Shown here in pieces: positions 55,104-63,855 of a stretch of 64,000 nt of DNA. The position numbers and the translations under genes were made by a program. The notes below the pieces were generated by a model. That model did no database searches. It saw only the letters and a list, made by a program, of their open reading frames with translations, and was not told the DNA's origin. This stretch comes from Candidatus Dechloromonas phosphorivorans (GTDB lineage Bacteria; Pseudomonadota; Gammaproteobacteria; Burkholderiales; Rhodocyclaceae): NCBI GenBank assembly GCA_016714975.1, contig JADKBR010000017.1, positions 1 through 64,000 on the forward strand, in the 5' to 3' direction. Within the stretch, counting starts at the first letter, position 1. Every line of letters starts with the position of its first letter.

Positions 55104-56081
55104 ATGAGAATGGAACAAGTCAGCGCCAACTGTTTCGCTGTGCTAAACGAGAAAAACCTCGTGTGCGATGCTAACTCGGGCCTCATCAACCTGGGCGGCG
55201 GCGTGGTGATCGACACACAGTCGGATCTGCCGCACGGACGCCAGATGATCAAGCTGTTCGGTAAGGTCTGGCGCGACATGCCCAAGCGCGTGATCAATAC
55301 CCACGAGGACGGCGACCACGTGTGGGGGAACCAACTCTTCGAGGGTGCCGAAATCATCGCGCACCAGCGGGTCAAGGAGCTGATGCCGCACGTTGCCGAC
55401 CCAAAGGAGACCCAGCAACTGATCAAGGGGTCCGATCGCTTCCTCACACGCTTGTTGCTCAAGGCTTTGCACCCGGGCGCGTTAGCGGTTGCCCAGCAAC
55501 TGAAGCAGGACTACGACTTCGACGGCATCCGGCTGGTGCTGCCGACCACCGTGTTCGAGGAGCGGCACGTGCTGGATCTCGACGGCACGGAAGTTCACCT
55601 CATCTACGTGGGGCCGTGCCACCAGATCGGTGACACGATCATCCATGTGCCCAAGGAAAAGGTCGTGTTCGCCGGCGACGTGATCTTCCGCGAGTGCACC
55701 CCCATGGGCTGGAACGGCACTTACGAAAAATGGCTCAAGGTTCTCGATCTCATCATCTCGCTCGACCCGGAGGTCATCGTCCCCGGACACGGACCGGTGT
55801 GCGGGATCGAAGGCGCGATGGAGATGAAGGCCTACCTCGAATACGTGCGCGAAGAATCGAGGCGCTGCTTCGGGCAGGGGCTGAGCGCCCTGGAGGCGTC
55901 GAAGAAGATCGATTTCGGACCGTACGGCGGATGGAAGGCTCCGGCGCGTTTGTTCATGAACGTCGAGCGGGCCTACCGCGAGTTCCGCAACGAGGCCACG
56001 GACGCACCCTGGGACCACGCGAAAGTCTTCGACGCGGTCCTCGCCGTGGCGAAGGCAAAAGGGATCGAGGTCGAGTTCTGA
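55104..56081 (+). CDS. MBL-fold metallo-hydrolase
   Basis: A 325-aa metallo-beta-lactamase-fold protein. The metal motif reads NTHEDGDHVWGNQLFEGAEI, so the usual HxHxDH is H-E-D-G-D-H, with Asp in place of the second His; later ligands are VGPCHQIGDTIIHVPK, VFAGDVIFRE and VPGHGPVCGI. A C-terminal 90-residue helical part follows. Substrate is unknown; thiol-ester or lactone hydrolysis is common in this group. A cupin gene follows 85 bases downstream, likely in one unit. Confidence 0.85.
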   Translation: MRMEQVSANCFAVLNEKNLVCDANSGLINLGGGVVIDTQSDLPHGRQMIKLFGKVWRDMPKRVINTHEDGDHVWGNQLFEGAEIIAHQRVKELMPHVADPKETQQLIKGSDRFLTRLLLKALHPGALAVAQQLKQDYDFDGIRLVLPTTVFEERHVLDLDGTEVHLIYVGPCHQIGDTIIHVPKEKVVFAGDVIFRECTPMGWNGTYEKWLKVLDLIISLDPEVIVPGHGPVCGIEGAMEMKAYLEYVREESRRCFGQGLSALEASKKIDFGPYGGWKAPARLFMNVERAYREFRNEATDAPWDHAKVFDAVLAVAKAKGIEVEF

Positions 56082-56166
56082 TCGGGGTGCGCGTTTCGAA
56101 TCAATCCGGGCCATTCCCGGTAACGGCGTGCACGAAAACCAAACATTAGCAGCAGGAGAAACAGAA

Positions 56167-56535
56167 ATGAAGTTTCCACGTATTTACTCAGACGAACAGG
56201 GCGAGACGCACATTGGTGTCTGTGACCGCCCAGAGCATGATGCACCGTTCGGGCCGCCTCCAACCCCCATGGGGCTAATGACAGATATCGAGGGGGTCAG
56301 CAGCCTTGTCATGTTCTCGGTCCCGGGCGGGATCGAGGTGCCGGCGCACAATGCGCCGCAGCCTTATATCTGCATCGTTCTCTCCGGCGAGGGCGAGGTG
56401 ACCGCCAGCGATGGCTCGACCGTACGCTTGGGCCCAGGTGGGCTGCTCTACTGCGACGACGTCAGCGGCAAGGGCCACGTGACCCGGTCGATCACCGACC
56501 TCAGCCTTGCCTTCATCAATCGTGCCAATTCGTGA
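56167..56535 (+). CDS. small cupin-domain protein
   Basis: A 122-aa single cupin barrel. The core reads MFSVPGGIEVPAHNAPQPYI, CIVLSGEGEVTASDGSTVRL and GPGGLLYCDDVSGKGHVTR. The metal-site histidines are reduced: only His in PAHNAP and GKGHVT are seen, with Gln where another is expected, so metal binding is unsure. An AGCAGGAGAAAC ribosome site supports the start. It may share a pathway with the MBL hydrolase. Confidence 0.78.
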   Translation: MKFPRIYSDEQGETHIGVCDRPEHDAPFGPPPTPMGLMTDIEGVSSLVMFSVPGGIEVPAHNAPQPYICIVLSGEGEVTASDGSTVRLGPGGLLYCDDVSGKGHVTRSITDLSLAFINRANS

Positions 56536-56962
56536 GTCGGCAGCGAGCACACCGACAATCAAACCTGCAGCGCAGAGACAAGGGGAGCCATGATGAAGAT
56601 GCACACCAGCACGATACTGATCGATAAGACGCGCGGCCTGAAATAAGGTCAAAAGGGGCCTATCTTTCGCTGAACACCATGAGCGCAACACGGCGAGTTA
56701 GCGGTCATAAGATTTGAAGCAGGCGCGCCCACTGGCGCGCGGGTGCTGATGCGCGACTTCGGGGGGACGCCCGGTCCGGCTTTCAGCCACGCGTCCCATG
56801 GCCAAGCGCTTGCAGGCCGTGGGGAACTGGAAGCCAAACCAAGCGCGACGCCCGGCCAAATAGTTTGGCCGCTCCTCGGGCGCCTGCGGCCGTTTCGCGC
56901 TCTCTGCTTGCTGGCGGTGACCGGCGAGGCCGACCTGGTCTGACTTCGACACAGCGTGACGA
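56536..56962. other. stretch with a truncated 18-codon reading frame
   Basis: After the cupin a good ribosome site (AAGGGGAGCC) precedes MMKMHTSTILIDKTRGLK at 56590-56646, then a stop. It looks like the N-terminus of a gene cut by a rearrangement. The rest, up to the IS110 remnant, shows no gene that I can name. Confidence 0.4.
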
Positions 56963-57688
56963 TCAGGCAAAGTTCAAGACGGCGGCAAAGCAGCCAATTG
57001 CCCCCGTTTCCAGCAGGATGATTGGCGGGAATGCGACCAATGCCGGGAACGCTGGCCAGCAAGGCGAGTCCGGTCGTTCGCCCACTTTCCTGCAGACGCT
57101 TTCAAGGAGGTCGATTTGCGCTCAGGGTGGTGATGACCGCGAGGATATTTGCACCGCCAGTCCGACATCCTCAGGTAGCCCCATCCGATCGACGATCTCC
57201 GCAGTCATGCGCTTGATTACGTTGCTGGTGATTTTTACCGCCTGCTGGCGTGCCATGATGTTCTCGATCACTGAATGTGGCTGGTTCGGCTGCGCACCAG
57301 CTGCATGCGCTTTCTGAGCCGGACACGGATGGCCCGCTGCGCCGGCGGCAGAATGGTGCCCTTGGGCAACAGTCCCAACCTGAGCAGATGCGCCAACTGC
57401 CGGGCGTCCGCTTCGTCGCCGCTGTGCTTGAGACCATCGTATTTCTTGATGGCCCCGTGTGGCCAGTGAACGACAAACCCTGCGGCCCGCAAGGCCATCT
57501 ACCAGCCAATACCAGTTGCAGGTGGATTCGACGACTACACCGGCAAGTCCTTCACGCCAAGAGCAGCAGAAATCCGATGATCTTCGCCAAGTCGTTCGCA
57601 ACCGTTTCTCCGCAACGACCCGGTCTGTTTCATCCGTCACTGTGATCACGCTGTTGTTCGAGTGCAAATCTATTCCGCTATAGTTCAT
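56963..57688 (-). pseudogene. decayed IS110-family transposase
   Basis: Pieces in three frames on the minus strand add up to part of an IS110 transposase: MNYSGIDLHSNNSVITVTDE (first catalytic Asp), GVVVESTCNWYWLVDGL, KYDGLKHSGDEADARQLAHL (third acidic site), and SVIENIMARQQAVKITSN. The C-terminal transposase_20 domain begins (LALLASVPGIGRIPA, LLETGAIGCFAAV) but breaks off at 56963, before its last third. At least three frame changes are present, so the gene is dead. Confidence 0.85.
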
Positions 57689-57902
57689 CTCGGCCTCCGT
57701 TGGGTTATCGAAGTTCCAACTCACTGAAACCCTCGGCGGTGGGAGGCCGGCTAGATGATCTTCAGGGTCGAATTAAATGCAAATCAATAGCCCAGCTCTG
57801 CGCTCCAAGGGACGCTGCGCGATAAAGCCGCGCATCGCCCCTGAGCTTAATCGCTGGGCCTCACATGCCGCGAACCGACAATTCAGCTGAGGTTGCATTC
57901 AA

Positions 57903-57918
57903 GTATCCGTTTAGATAC
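57903..57918. promoter_or_regulatory. palindromic operator of the toxin-antitoxin pair
   Basis: GTATC and GATAC form a 5-bp inverted repeat with a 6-base spacer, 11 bases before the toxin start codon. Location and form fit autoregulation by the antitoxin. Confidence 0.45.
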
Positions 57919-57928
57919 ACTTAACAAC

Positions 57929-58228
57929 ATGAACACCTTTCGCCGCTCAGATGAATTTGACGCTTGGCTTGCGGCACTGAAGGACAAGATAGGCCGTGCT
58001 CGCATCGCTCTTCGCATCCGCGCTGCCGAGCACGGCAACTTCGGAGACTGTGAACCAGTCGGCGAGGGAGTATCTGAAATGCGCATTCATTTCGGTCCTG
58101 GCTATCGCGTTTATTTCACCCGCCGTGGTGAGGTGCTCTATCTGCTTCTGTTGGGCGGCGACAAGTCCTCGCAGAAGCGCGACATAAAACGCGCCATTGA
58201 GATGGCGCGGACTTTGGATAAGGAGTGA
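57929..58228 (+). CDS. type II toxin, RelE/ParE superfamily addiction-module killer protein
   Basis: A 99-aa toxin of the PF05973/HI1419 type. It shows FRRSDEFDAWLAALKDKIGR, RARIALRIRAAEHGNFGDCE, VGEGVSEMRIHFGPGYRVYF and LYLLLLGGDKSSQKRDIKRA, which carry the conserved basic residues of the RNase fold. Length is normal and there is no damage. The antitoxin follows after 3 bases. It lies beside a decayed IS110 element in an accessory region. Confidence 0.92.
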   Translation: MNTFRRSDEFDAWLAALKDKIGRARIALRIRAAEHGNFGDCEPVGEGVSEMRIHFGPGYRVYFTRRGEVLYLLLLGGDKSSQKRDIKRAIEMARTLDKE

Positions 58229-58231
58229 ACC

Positions 58232-58519
58232 ATGGCCAAATTTCCCCCATTCGATGCTGCCGACTATCTCGACGACGAAGAAACCATCTCGGAATACATT
58301 ACTGCTGCGCTTGAAGATTCCAACCCCGATGTCTTTCTAACCGCCGTGCGAGATGTGGCTCGCGCTCGTGGCATGGCACAACTCGCAAAAGATGCAGGCC
58401 TTGGGCGCGAAAGTCTCTACAAAGCGCTTACGCCCGGCGCAAAGCCCCGCTACGACACGATGCTCAAACTTCTTCATGCTCTCGGTGTAAAGCTCTCCGC
58501 TTCTCCCATCCATTCATGA
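58232..58519 (+). CDS. antitoxin of the addiction-module (HI1420/HigA-like) family
   Basis: A 95-aa helix-turn-helix antitoxin: FDAADYLDDEETISEYITAA and LEDSNPDVFLTAVRDVARAR, then GMAQLAKDAGLGRESLYKAL with TPGAKPRYDTMLKLLHALGV. It is the standard partner of the preceding PF05973 toxin and should bind the upstream palindrome. Confidence 0.93.
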   Translation: MAKFPPFDAADYLDDEETISEYITAALEDSNPDVFLTAVRDVARARGMAQLAKDAGLGRESLYKALTPGAKPRYDTMLKLLHALGVKLSASPIHS

Positions 58520-58642
58520 GTTGTTTGCCAGCCTGTACTTCAAACGTTAAAGGTCCACTTTCCAAGAGTCTGAGGTGTGGCTCAGGTCGATTGCAGACTT
58601 GGTTCCCAAGTATCTTGAGGCGATTCCACTTCGAATGAGCCA

Positions 58643-59428
58643 GTGAATTACCGCCCCATCGCTGTCTTCGACTCCGGCCTCGGTGGCCTGACGGTGTTGC
58701 GTGCCTTGCGCGGTCGACTGCCGCGGGAGGACTTTTTCTACTTTGCCGACACGCGCTTCCTGCCCTACGGCGATCGTCCCGAAGTCTTTCTCAAGGAACG
58801 CGGCGTACTGATCGCCGACGCGCTGGCGCAGCGCGGTGCCAAGGCGCTGGTCATTGCCTGCAACACGGCGACGGCGGCGGCGGCCGAGGCGATTCGCGAT
58901 GTGGTCGTGTTGCCGGTCGTCGCCATCGAGCCGGCGGTCAAGCCGGCCGCAGCGCTAACCAGGGGCGGTTCGATCGCGGTGTTGGCGACGACGCGAACGG
59001 TCGCGAGTCCGCGTTTTCAGCGGCTGGTCGAGAATCATGCCGGCGATGTTCGCGTGCATGCCCAGGCCTGTCCGGGTCTGGCCGAGGCGATAGAACAGCA
59101 CGGTCCGGAGAGCGTGCAGGTGGCGGCGCTGCTCGACCGCTTCGTGACGCCGCTGGGTGCTCTCGGTATCGACGTCCTGGCGCTTGGCTGCACGCATTAC
59201 CCCTGGGTCAGCGCGGCAATTGCCGCACGCCTGCCGGCCGGGGTGAGCGTGCTCGACACCGGCGATGCGGTTGCCCGTCAGCTGGAGCGCCTGCTCGCAG
59301 CCGCCAACCGTTTGGGCGGCGGGCAAGGTCATCTGAAGGTGGCGACCAGCGGTGCGCCGGGAACTGTGAGTGCCACGGTCGACCGTCTGTGGGGGCAACA
59401 TTTGCATGTCGAACACTGGGAGCCCTGA
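58643..59428 (+). CDS. murI: glutamate racemase
   Basis: A 261-aa enzyme that makes D-glutamate for peptidoglycan. The two catalytic cysteines are in ALVIACNTATAAAAEAIRD and DVLALGCTHYPWVSAAIAAR, and the start motif IAVFDSGLGGLTVLRAL is standard. It begins with GTG at 58643. A CoA-transferase gene starts one base after its stop. Confidence 0.96.
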   Translation: MNYRPIAVFDSGLGGLTVLRALRGRLPREDFFYFADTRFLPYGDRPEVFLKERGVLIADALAQRGAKALVIACNTATAAAAEAIRDVVVLPVVAIEPAVKPAAALTRGGSIAVLATTRTVASPRFQRLVENHAGDVRVHAQACPGLAEAIEQHGPESVQVAALLDRFVTPLGALGIDVLALGCTHYPWVSAAIAARLPAGVSVLDTGDAVARQLERLLAAANRLGGGQGHLKVATSGAPGTVSATVDRLWGQHLHVEHWEP

Positions 59429-59429
59429 A

Positions 59430-60629
59430 ATGAGCGAAACACCAAAGCCGCTGGCCGGATTGAAGGTCGTCGAACTCGGGACGCTGATCGCCGGGCCTTT
59501 CTGCACGCGGATCATGGCCGAATTCGGGGCCGAGGTGATCAAGGTCGAGGCGCCCGATGGCGGCGACCCGCTACGCAAGTGGCGCAAGCTGTACGAGGGC
59601 ACGTCGCTGTGGTGGTACGTGCAGGCGCGCAACAAAAAGTCGGCGACGGCCAACCTGAAACATCCGGAAGGGCGCGAGTTTGTGCGCCGGCTGATCGCCG
59701 GGGCCGACATCCTGGTCGAGAATTTCCGCCCGGGCGTGCTCGACAAGCTCGGGCTGGGCTGGAAGGCGCTCAAGGCGGACAATCCCGGTCTGGTCATGGT
59801 CCGTCTTTCCGGATTCGGGCAGACCGGGCCGTACAAGGATCAGCCGGGTTTCGGCGCGGTCGGCGAGTCGATGGGCGGGCTGCGCTATGTGACGGGCTTT
59901 CCCGACCGGCCGCCGGTGCGTACCGGCATCTCGATCGGCGATTCGATTGCCGCGCTGTGGGGGGCGATCGGTGCGCTGATGGCGCTGCGCCACAAGGAAG
60001 TGAATGGCGGCGCCGGGCAGGTCGTCGATGTCGCGCTGTACGAGGCGGTGTTCGCCATGATGGAGTCGCTGGTGCCGGAGTTCGACGTCTTCGGCTTCGT
60101 GCGTGAGCGCACCGGCAACATCATGCCCGGCATCACGCCGTCCAGCACGCATACGACGAAGGACGGCAAGCACGTGACCATCGGCGCCAACGGCGATGCG
60201 ATCTTCCGGCGCTTCATGCTGGCCATGGGCCGCGACGATCTGGCCAGCGACCCGGGTCTCGCCGACAACGCCGGCCGCGATGCCCGACGCGACGAGATCT
60301 ATGCACTGATCGACGCCTGGTGCGGCGGGCTGGACGAAGCGGAAGTGCTGGCGACGCTGGCCGCGGCCGAAGTGCCGTCGTCACGGGTGTATTCCGCGGT
60401 CGACATGTTTTCCGACCCGCAATTCATCGCCCGCCAGATGATCGAGTCGGCTCGGTTGCCGGATGGCAAGGCGTTCCGCATTCCCGGCATCGTCCCGAAA
60501 CTGTCGGAAACACCCGGCGCCACCGAGTGGCTGGGGCCGGAACTGGGGGCGCATACCGACGAGATTCTCGCCGCCCTCGGCTACGACGCGGCGGCCATCG
60601 CCGGGCTCCGCGCAGCCGGCGCGATCTGA
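59430..60629 (+). CDS. CaiB/BaiF-type (class III) CoA-transferase
   Basis: A 399-aa family III CoA-transferase that moves CoA between carboxylic acids. It shows LAGLKVVELGTLIAGPFCTR, FGAEVIKVEAPDGGDPLRKW, NLKHPEGREFVRRLIAGADI, LVENFRPGVLDKLGLGW and the catalytic Asp in RTGISIGDSIAALWGAIGAL. Substrate cannot be told from sequence. It directly follows murI, probably in one transcript. Confidence 0.94.
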   Translation: MSETPKPLAGLKVVELGTLIAGPFCTRIMAEFGAEVIKVEAPDGGDPLRKWRKLYEGTSLWWYVQARNKKSATANLKHPEGREFVRRLIAGADILVENFRPGVLDKLGLGWKALKADNPGLVMVRLSGFGQTGPYKDQPGFGAVGESMGGLRYVTGFPDRPPVRTGISIGDSIAALWGAIGALMALRHKEVNGGAGQVVDVALYEAVFAMMESLVPEFDVFGFVRERTGNIMPGITPSSTHTTKDGKHVTIGANGDAIFRRFMLAMGRDDLASDPGLADNAGRDARRDEIYALIDAWCGGLDEAEVLATLAAAEVPSSRVYSAVDMFSDPQFIARQMIESARLPDGKAFRIPGIVPKLSETPGATEWLGPELGAHTDEILAALGYDAAAIAGLRAAGAI

Positions 60630-60632
60630 CCT

Positions 60633-61193
60633 TCAGCGCAGGCGGAAGCGCACCGGCAGCAGCGCCTCGCGCGGCGCATCGGCGGGCAGCGAGCGCAGCG
60701 AACGCACGGCCCGCAATGCGGCGTCGTCAAGGATGCGGTGGCCGCTGCCCTGTTCGACGCGGGCCGCCGTGACCTGGCCGTCCCCGCTGATGATGATGAG
60801 GACGAGCACTTCGCCTTCCAGCCCGCCGGCGATCGCTTCCTGCGGATAGAACTGCCCGCTGGCGTCGAGCTTCTTCAGGTGCTGGCTGACCGCCTGGGTC
60901 CAGGTCTTGGCCGCAACGGGCGGCTTCTCGCGCTTTTCCGGCTTGGGCGGGGGTGGTTTCGCGGGCGTCGCCGCCGGCCTGGGTTGTTCGGGCAGGATCA
61001 ATGGCGGCGGGGGCGGCAGCGGCACCGCGGGTGGTTCGCGCAGGGTCGCGGTGATCGGCGGCAGCGCTGGTGGTGGACGAGATTCCGTGATCAGGGGCGC
61101 GACGAAGGGCAGTACATGTACCAGGAGCGACGCAGCCAGCGCGAGCAAAAGCCGATATTGGTTGCGGGTCGTGAGAAAATGCAGGCTGGCCAA
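60633..61193 (-). CDS. TonB-like energy transducer
   Basis: A protein of about 186 aa with an N-terminal membrane helix (LLLALAASLLVHVLPFVAPL), a long periplasmic Pro-rich linker (PAVPLPPPPPLILPEQPRPA, KPPPPKPEKREKPP) and a C-terminal TonB domain (GLEGEVLVLIIISGDGQVTA, RVEQGSGHRILDDAALRAVR). The N-terminal SXXXH feature, SLLVH, is present. The start is not clear: a TTG at 61193 fits best. No ExbB/ExbD gene is near. It is convergent with the CoA-transferase gene and divergent from the ankyrin gene. Confidence 0.82.
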   Translation of the reverse strand: MASLHFLTTRNQYRLLLALAASLLVHVLPFVAPLITESRPPPALPPITATLREPPAVPLPPPPPLILPEQPRPAATPAKPPPPKPEKREKPPVAAKTWTQAVSQHLKKLDASGQFYPQEAIAGGLEGEVLVLIIISGDGQVTAARVEQGSGHRILDDAALRAVRSLRSLPADAPREALLPVRFRLR

Positions 61194-61210
61194 AGGAGAT
61201 GAGAGCGTCG

Positions 61211-62233
61211 ATGAAGCCGGGTTGGGTGAAGCTGCTGGTCGCAATGATAATCGGGATGGGACTGGCAATGCCGGTTCATGCCCAGTTCTGGTCGCGCGAC
61301 CCGGCCGCCCTGCCGACGCCGACGGCCTTCGTCACCACCCTTGAGTTGGGCGATCTGGCGCAGGCGCAAGCTTGGCTGGACGCCGGCCTGGTGCCCGATT
61401 TCATGGGCAGCCGGATCGGTTCCGGGCTGATGATCGGCGCCTGGGAGGGCAATATCGACATGATGCGGCTGTTCATCTCGCGCGGCGCCAACATCAACCG
61501 GATGAACGGCAACGGCGAGACGGCGATCATTCTCGCTGCCTGGCGCGGCCAGCTTGAGGCGGTGAAATGGCTGATCGAGCGGGGGGCGCGGATCAATGCA
61601 CCAGCGCGTCAGTGGTCGCCGCTGCATTATGCGGTTTTCGCCGGGCACCGCGAGGTCGCCGATTACCTGATGGAACAGGGAGCCGACATCAACGCCCTGA
61701 GCACCAACGGTTCGAGCGTGCTGATGATGGCGATCTACGAAGGGCGCGAGGAACTGGCGCAGCTGCTGATCGAGAAGGGCGCGGAACGCAGCTTCAGGAA
61801 TGACTGGGGCGACGGCGCGCTGGAGTGGGCGATGCGCTACAACCAGTTGAACATCGCGCGGATGATCACCAATCCCGAAGAGTTCAACATTGCCATCAAC
61901 AAACCAAAGGAAAGCTGGGGCGAGCCGGCCCGTTCGCTGCGCATGTCGAAAGAACTCGAGGAATTGATGGAGATGCGCGAGAAACTGGTCGAACGTGGCG
62001 AGTCGACCGCGGCGATCGACAGGCGGATCAACGTCGAGCGCGTGCGCGTCATGCGCGCCGAAATAGACCGTCCGGCAACACCCGCGCGCGCCGCGACGAT
62101 GGAGATCACTGCCAGCCGCAAGAAGCCGCAGGAGCAGTCGGCGCGCATCATCCACGACGACAAGGGCAAGGCGATTGGCCCGAATGCGCCGGCAGCAGCG
62201 AGTTCGCCCAAGGGCAAGGTCAAGAAGGACTAA
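61211..62233 (+). CDS. exported ankyrin-repeat protein
   Basis: A 340-aa protein with a signal peptide (VKLLVAMIIGMGLAMPVHAQ) and about five ankyrin repeats, for example NGETAIILAAWRGQLEAVKW, SPLHYAVFAGHREVADYLME and SSVLMMAIYEGREELAQLLI. The last 110 residues are charged and helical. Relatives are periplasmic proteins of unclear role. The start at 61211 gives the cleanest signal peptide; an ATG at 61199 adds four residues. Its stop overlaps the convergent MFS gene by 4 bases. Confidence 0.87.
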   Translation: MKPGWVKLLVAMIIGMGLAMPVHAQFWSRDPAALPTPTAFVTTLELGDLAQAQAWLDAGLVPDFMGSRIGSGLMIGAWEGNIDMMRLFISRGANINRMNGNGETAIILAAWRGQLEAVKWLIERGARINAPARQWSPLHYAVFAGHREVADYLMEQGADINALSTNGSSVLMMAIYEGREELAQLLIEKGAERSFRNDWGDGALEWAMRYNQLNIARMITNPEEFNIAINKPKESWGEPARSLRMSKELEELMEMREKLVERGESTAAIDRRINVERVRVMRAEIDRPATPARAATMEITASRKKPQEQSARIIHDDKGKAIGPNAPAAASSPKGKVKKD

Positions 62234-63546
62234 TCGTCGAGAGGTCGGTTGCGGACTTCGGGAAGGAACAGCAACCCGACGAGCGAAGCGAGAATCAGCA
62301 GCCCGGTCGGATACCACAGCCCGGCCAGGGGATCGCCGAAGCGCACGCTCAGCCAGGTGACCATGAACGGCGACATGCCGCCGATCCAGCCGGCGGCCAG
62401 ATTGTGCGGCAGCGCCACCGCCGTGTAACGGGTACGCGCCGGAAACAGTTCGGGCAGTGTCGCAGTCTGCGGCCCGGTGATGCAGGCGAGCGGCACGACC
62501 AGAACGAGCAGCAGCAGGACGATCATCGTCGTGTCGGGTGCCGCCAGCGAGCCGTAGTGGAGCAGCCCCTGAAAGACCGGGAAGATGCATAGCGCGCCGG
62601 TGATCAACCCGGTCAGCAGCACCGGGCGCCGGCCGATCCGGTCGGATAGCCAGCCGCAGAAGAGAGTCGCGGGAAACAGTGCGAGTGTCGCGACCGTCAC
62701 CAGGGCTCCGGCTTCGGAGGCAGGCAGCTTGACCACCGTCTTGAGAAAAACGCCGGTATAGACCTGCGCGGAAAAGAACAGCAGCGAGCCACCCGCGGAA
62801 ACGCAGAAGAACAGCAGCGCCATGCGGCCCAGTGTGTGCCGGTCACGGAAGCATTCCCGCAGCGGCGTCCCGGACAGCGCGTTCCTTTCGCGCAAATGGC
62901 GGAAGACGGGCGATTCGTGCAGGTTCATCCGGCTGCGGATGGATATGGCGAGCAGTACGGCCGAGAGCAGGAAGGGAATCCGCCAGCCCCATGCCTTGAA
63001 GTCGGCATCGCTCAGCAGTTGCTGGAGCAAGATGATCTGCAGTGTTGAGGCCATCATGCCGAGCGGGCCCATCAGTTGCAGGATGCTGGTGTAGAAGCCG
63101 CGCCTGCCTGCCGGTGCATGCTCGGTGAGATAGACCGCCGCGCCGCCGATTTCGCCGCCGACCGAGAGTCCCTGCAACATGCGCAGGAACAGCAGCAGCA
63201 AGGGAGCGAGCAGGCCGACCTGCTCGTAGGTGGGCAGCAGGCCGACGAACACGGTTGAAACGCCCATCAGGACAATGGTGGCGAGGAAGATGGTGCGCCG
63301 TCCATGGCGATCGCCAAGCGAGCCGAAGAGCGCGGCACCGAGCGGGCGGACGATCATCCCGACGCCGAAGGTGCCGAGGCTGGCGAGCAGCGCGGCCACC
63401 GGGTCGTCAGCAGGAAAGAAAAGGACGCTGAAATGGACCGCAAGCGAGGCGAAGGTCAGGAAGTCGTACCACTCGAGAAAGGTGCCGAAGCAGGCGGCAA
63501 TCACCACTTTCTTCTGGATCTTCTCTTGGCTGTCGGGCGAAGTCAT
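62230..63546 (-). CDS. MFS transporter, metabolite:H+ symporter (MHS/ShiA-KgtP) type
   Basis: A 438-aa, 12-helix transporter. It opens KKVVIAACFGTFLEWYDFLT, the MHS signature, and has motif A in LFGSLGDRHGRRTIFLATIV and SVGGEIGGAAVYLTEHAPAG in helix 5. Members take up organic acids such as citrate, 2-oxoglutarate, shikimate or proline/betaine with protons. No catabolic genes adjoin it. Confidence 0.92.
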   Translation of the reverse strand: MTSPDSQEKIQKKVVIAACFGTFLEWYDFLTFASLAVHFSVLFFPADDPVAALLASLGTFGVGMIVRPLGAALFGSLGDRHGRRTIFLATIVLMGVSTVFVGLLPTYEQVGLLAPLLLLFLRMLQGLSVGGEIGGAAVYLTEHAPAGRRGFYTSILQLMGPLGMMASTLQIILLQQLLSDADFKAWGWRIPFLLSAVLLAISIRSRMNLHESPVFRHLRERNALSGTPLRECFRDRHTLGRMALLFFCVSAGGSLLFFSAQVYTGVFLKTVVKLPASEAGALVTVATLALFPATLFCGWLSDRIGRRPVLLTGLITGALCIFPVFQGLLHYGSLAAPDTTMIVLLLLVLVVPLACITGPQTATLPELFPARTRYTAVALPHNLAAGWIGGMSPFMVTWLSVRFGDPLAGLWYPTGLLILASLVGLLFLPEVRNRPLDD

Positions 63547-63855
63547 GGGGGCGATGCGGTTTGAAAGTGCGCATTATCGCGCGTCCGACCGTGTGCTGCA
63601 CCGCAAACCCGTTGTCGGAAACTCCTGGAGTCGGTTCGGGGCGAGTTGCGGGCATCAAGGCAGTTCCCGAGCAAATCCTGAACCGTCCACCAGTCCTGCC
63701 GACGAGCGAAGATCGGGATTGCTCTCGTTGAAAAGTGTTGTGTCGAAGCCAATGGGGAATACAATGCCACTGGAAGCTCTGGCATTTACCCACGAGTCCG
63801 TTTTCAGCAGTGCAGAGCTGGTGGTCGGCTGGTGGCAGACATAACGGGAGGCGGG
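63547..63855. other. non-coding stretch before the HDOD gene
   Basis: I see no gene in these 309 bases; they should hold the promoters for the leftward transporter and the rightward HDOD gene. Confidence 0.5.
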
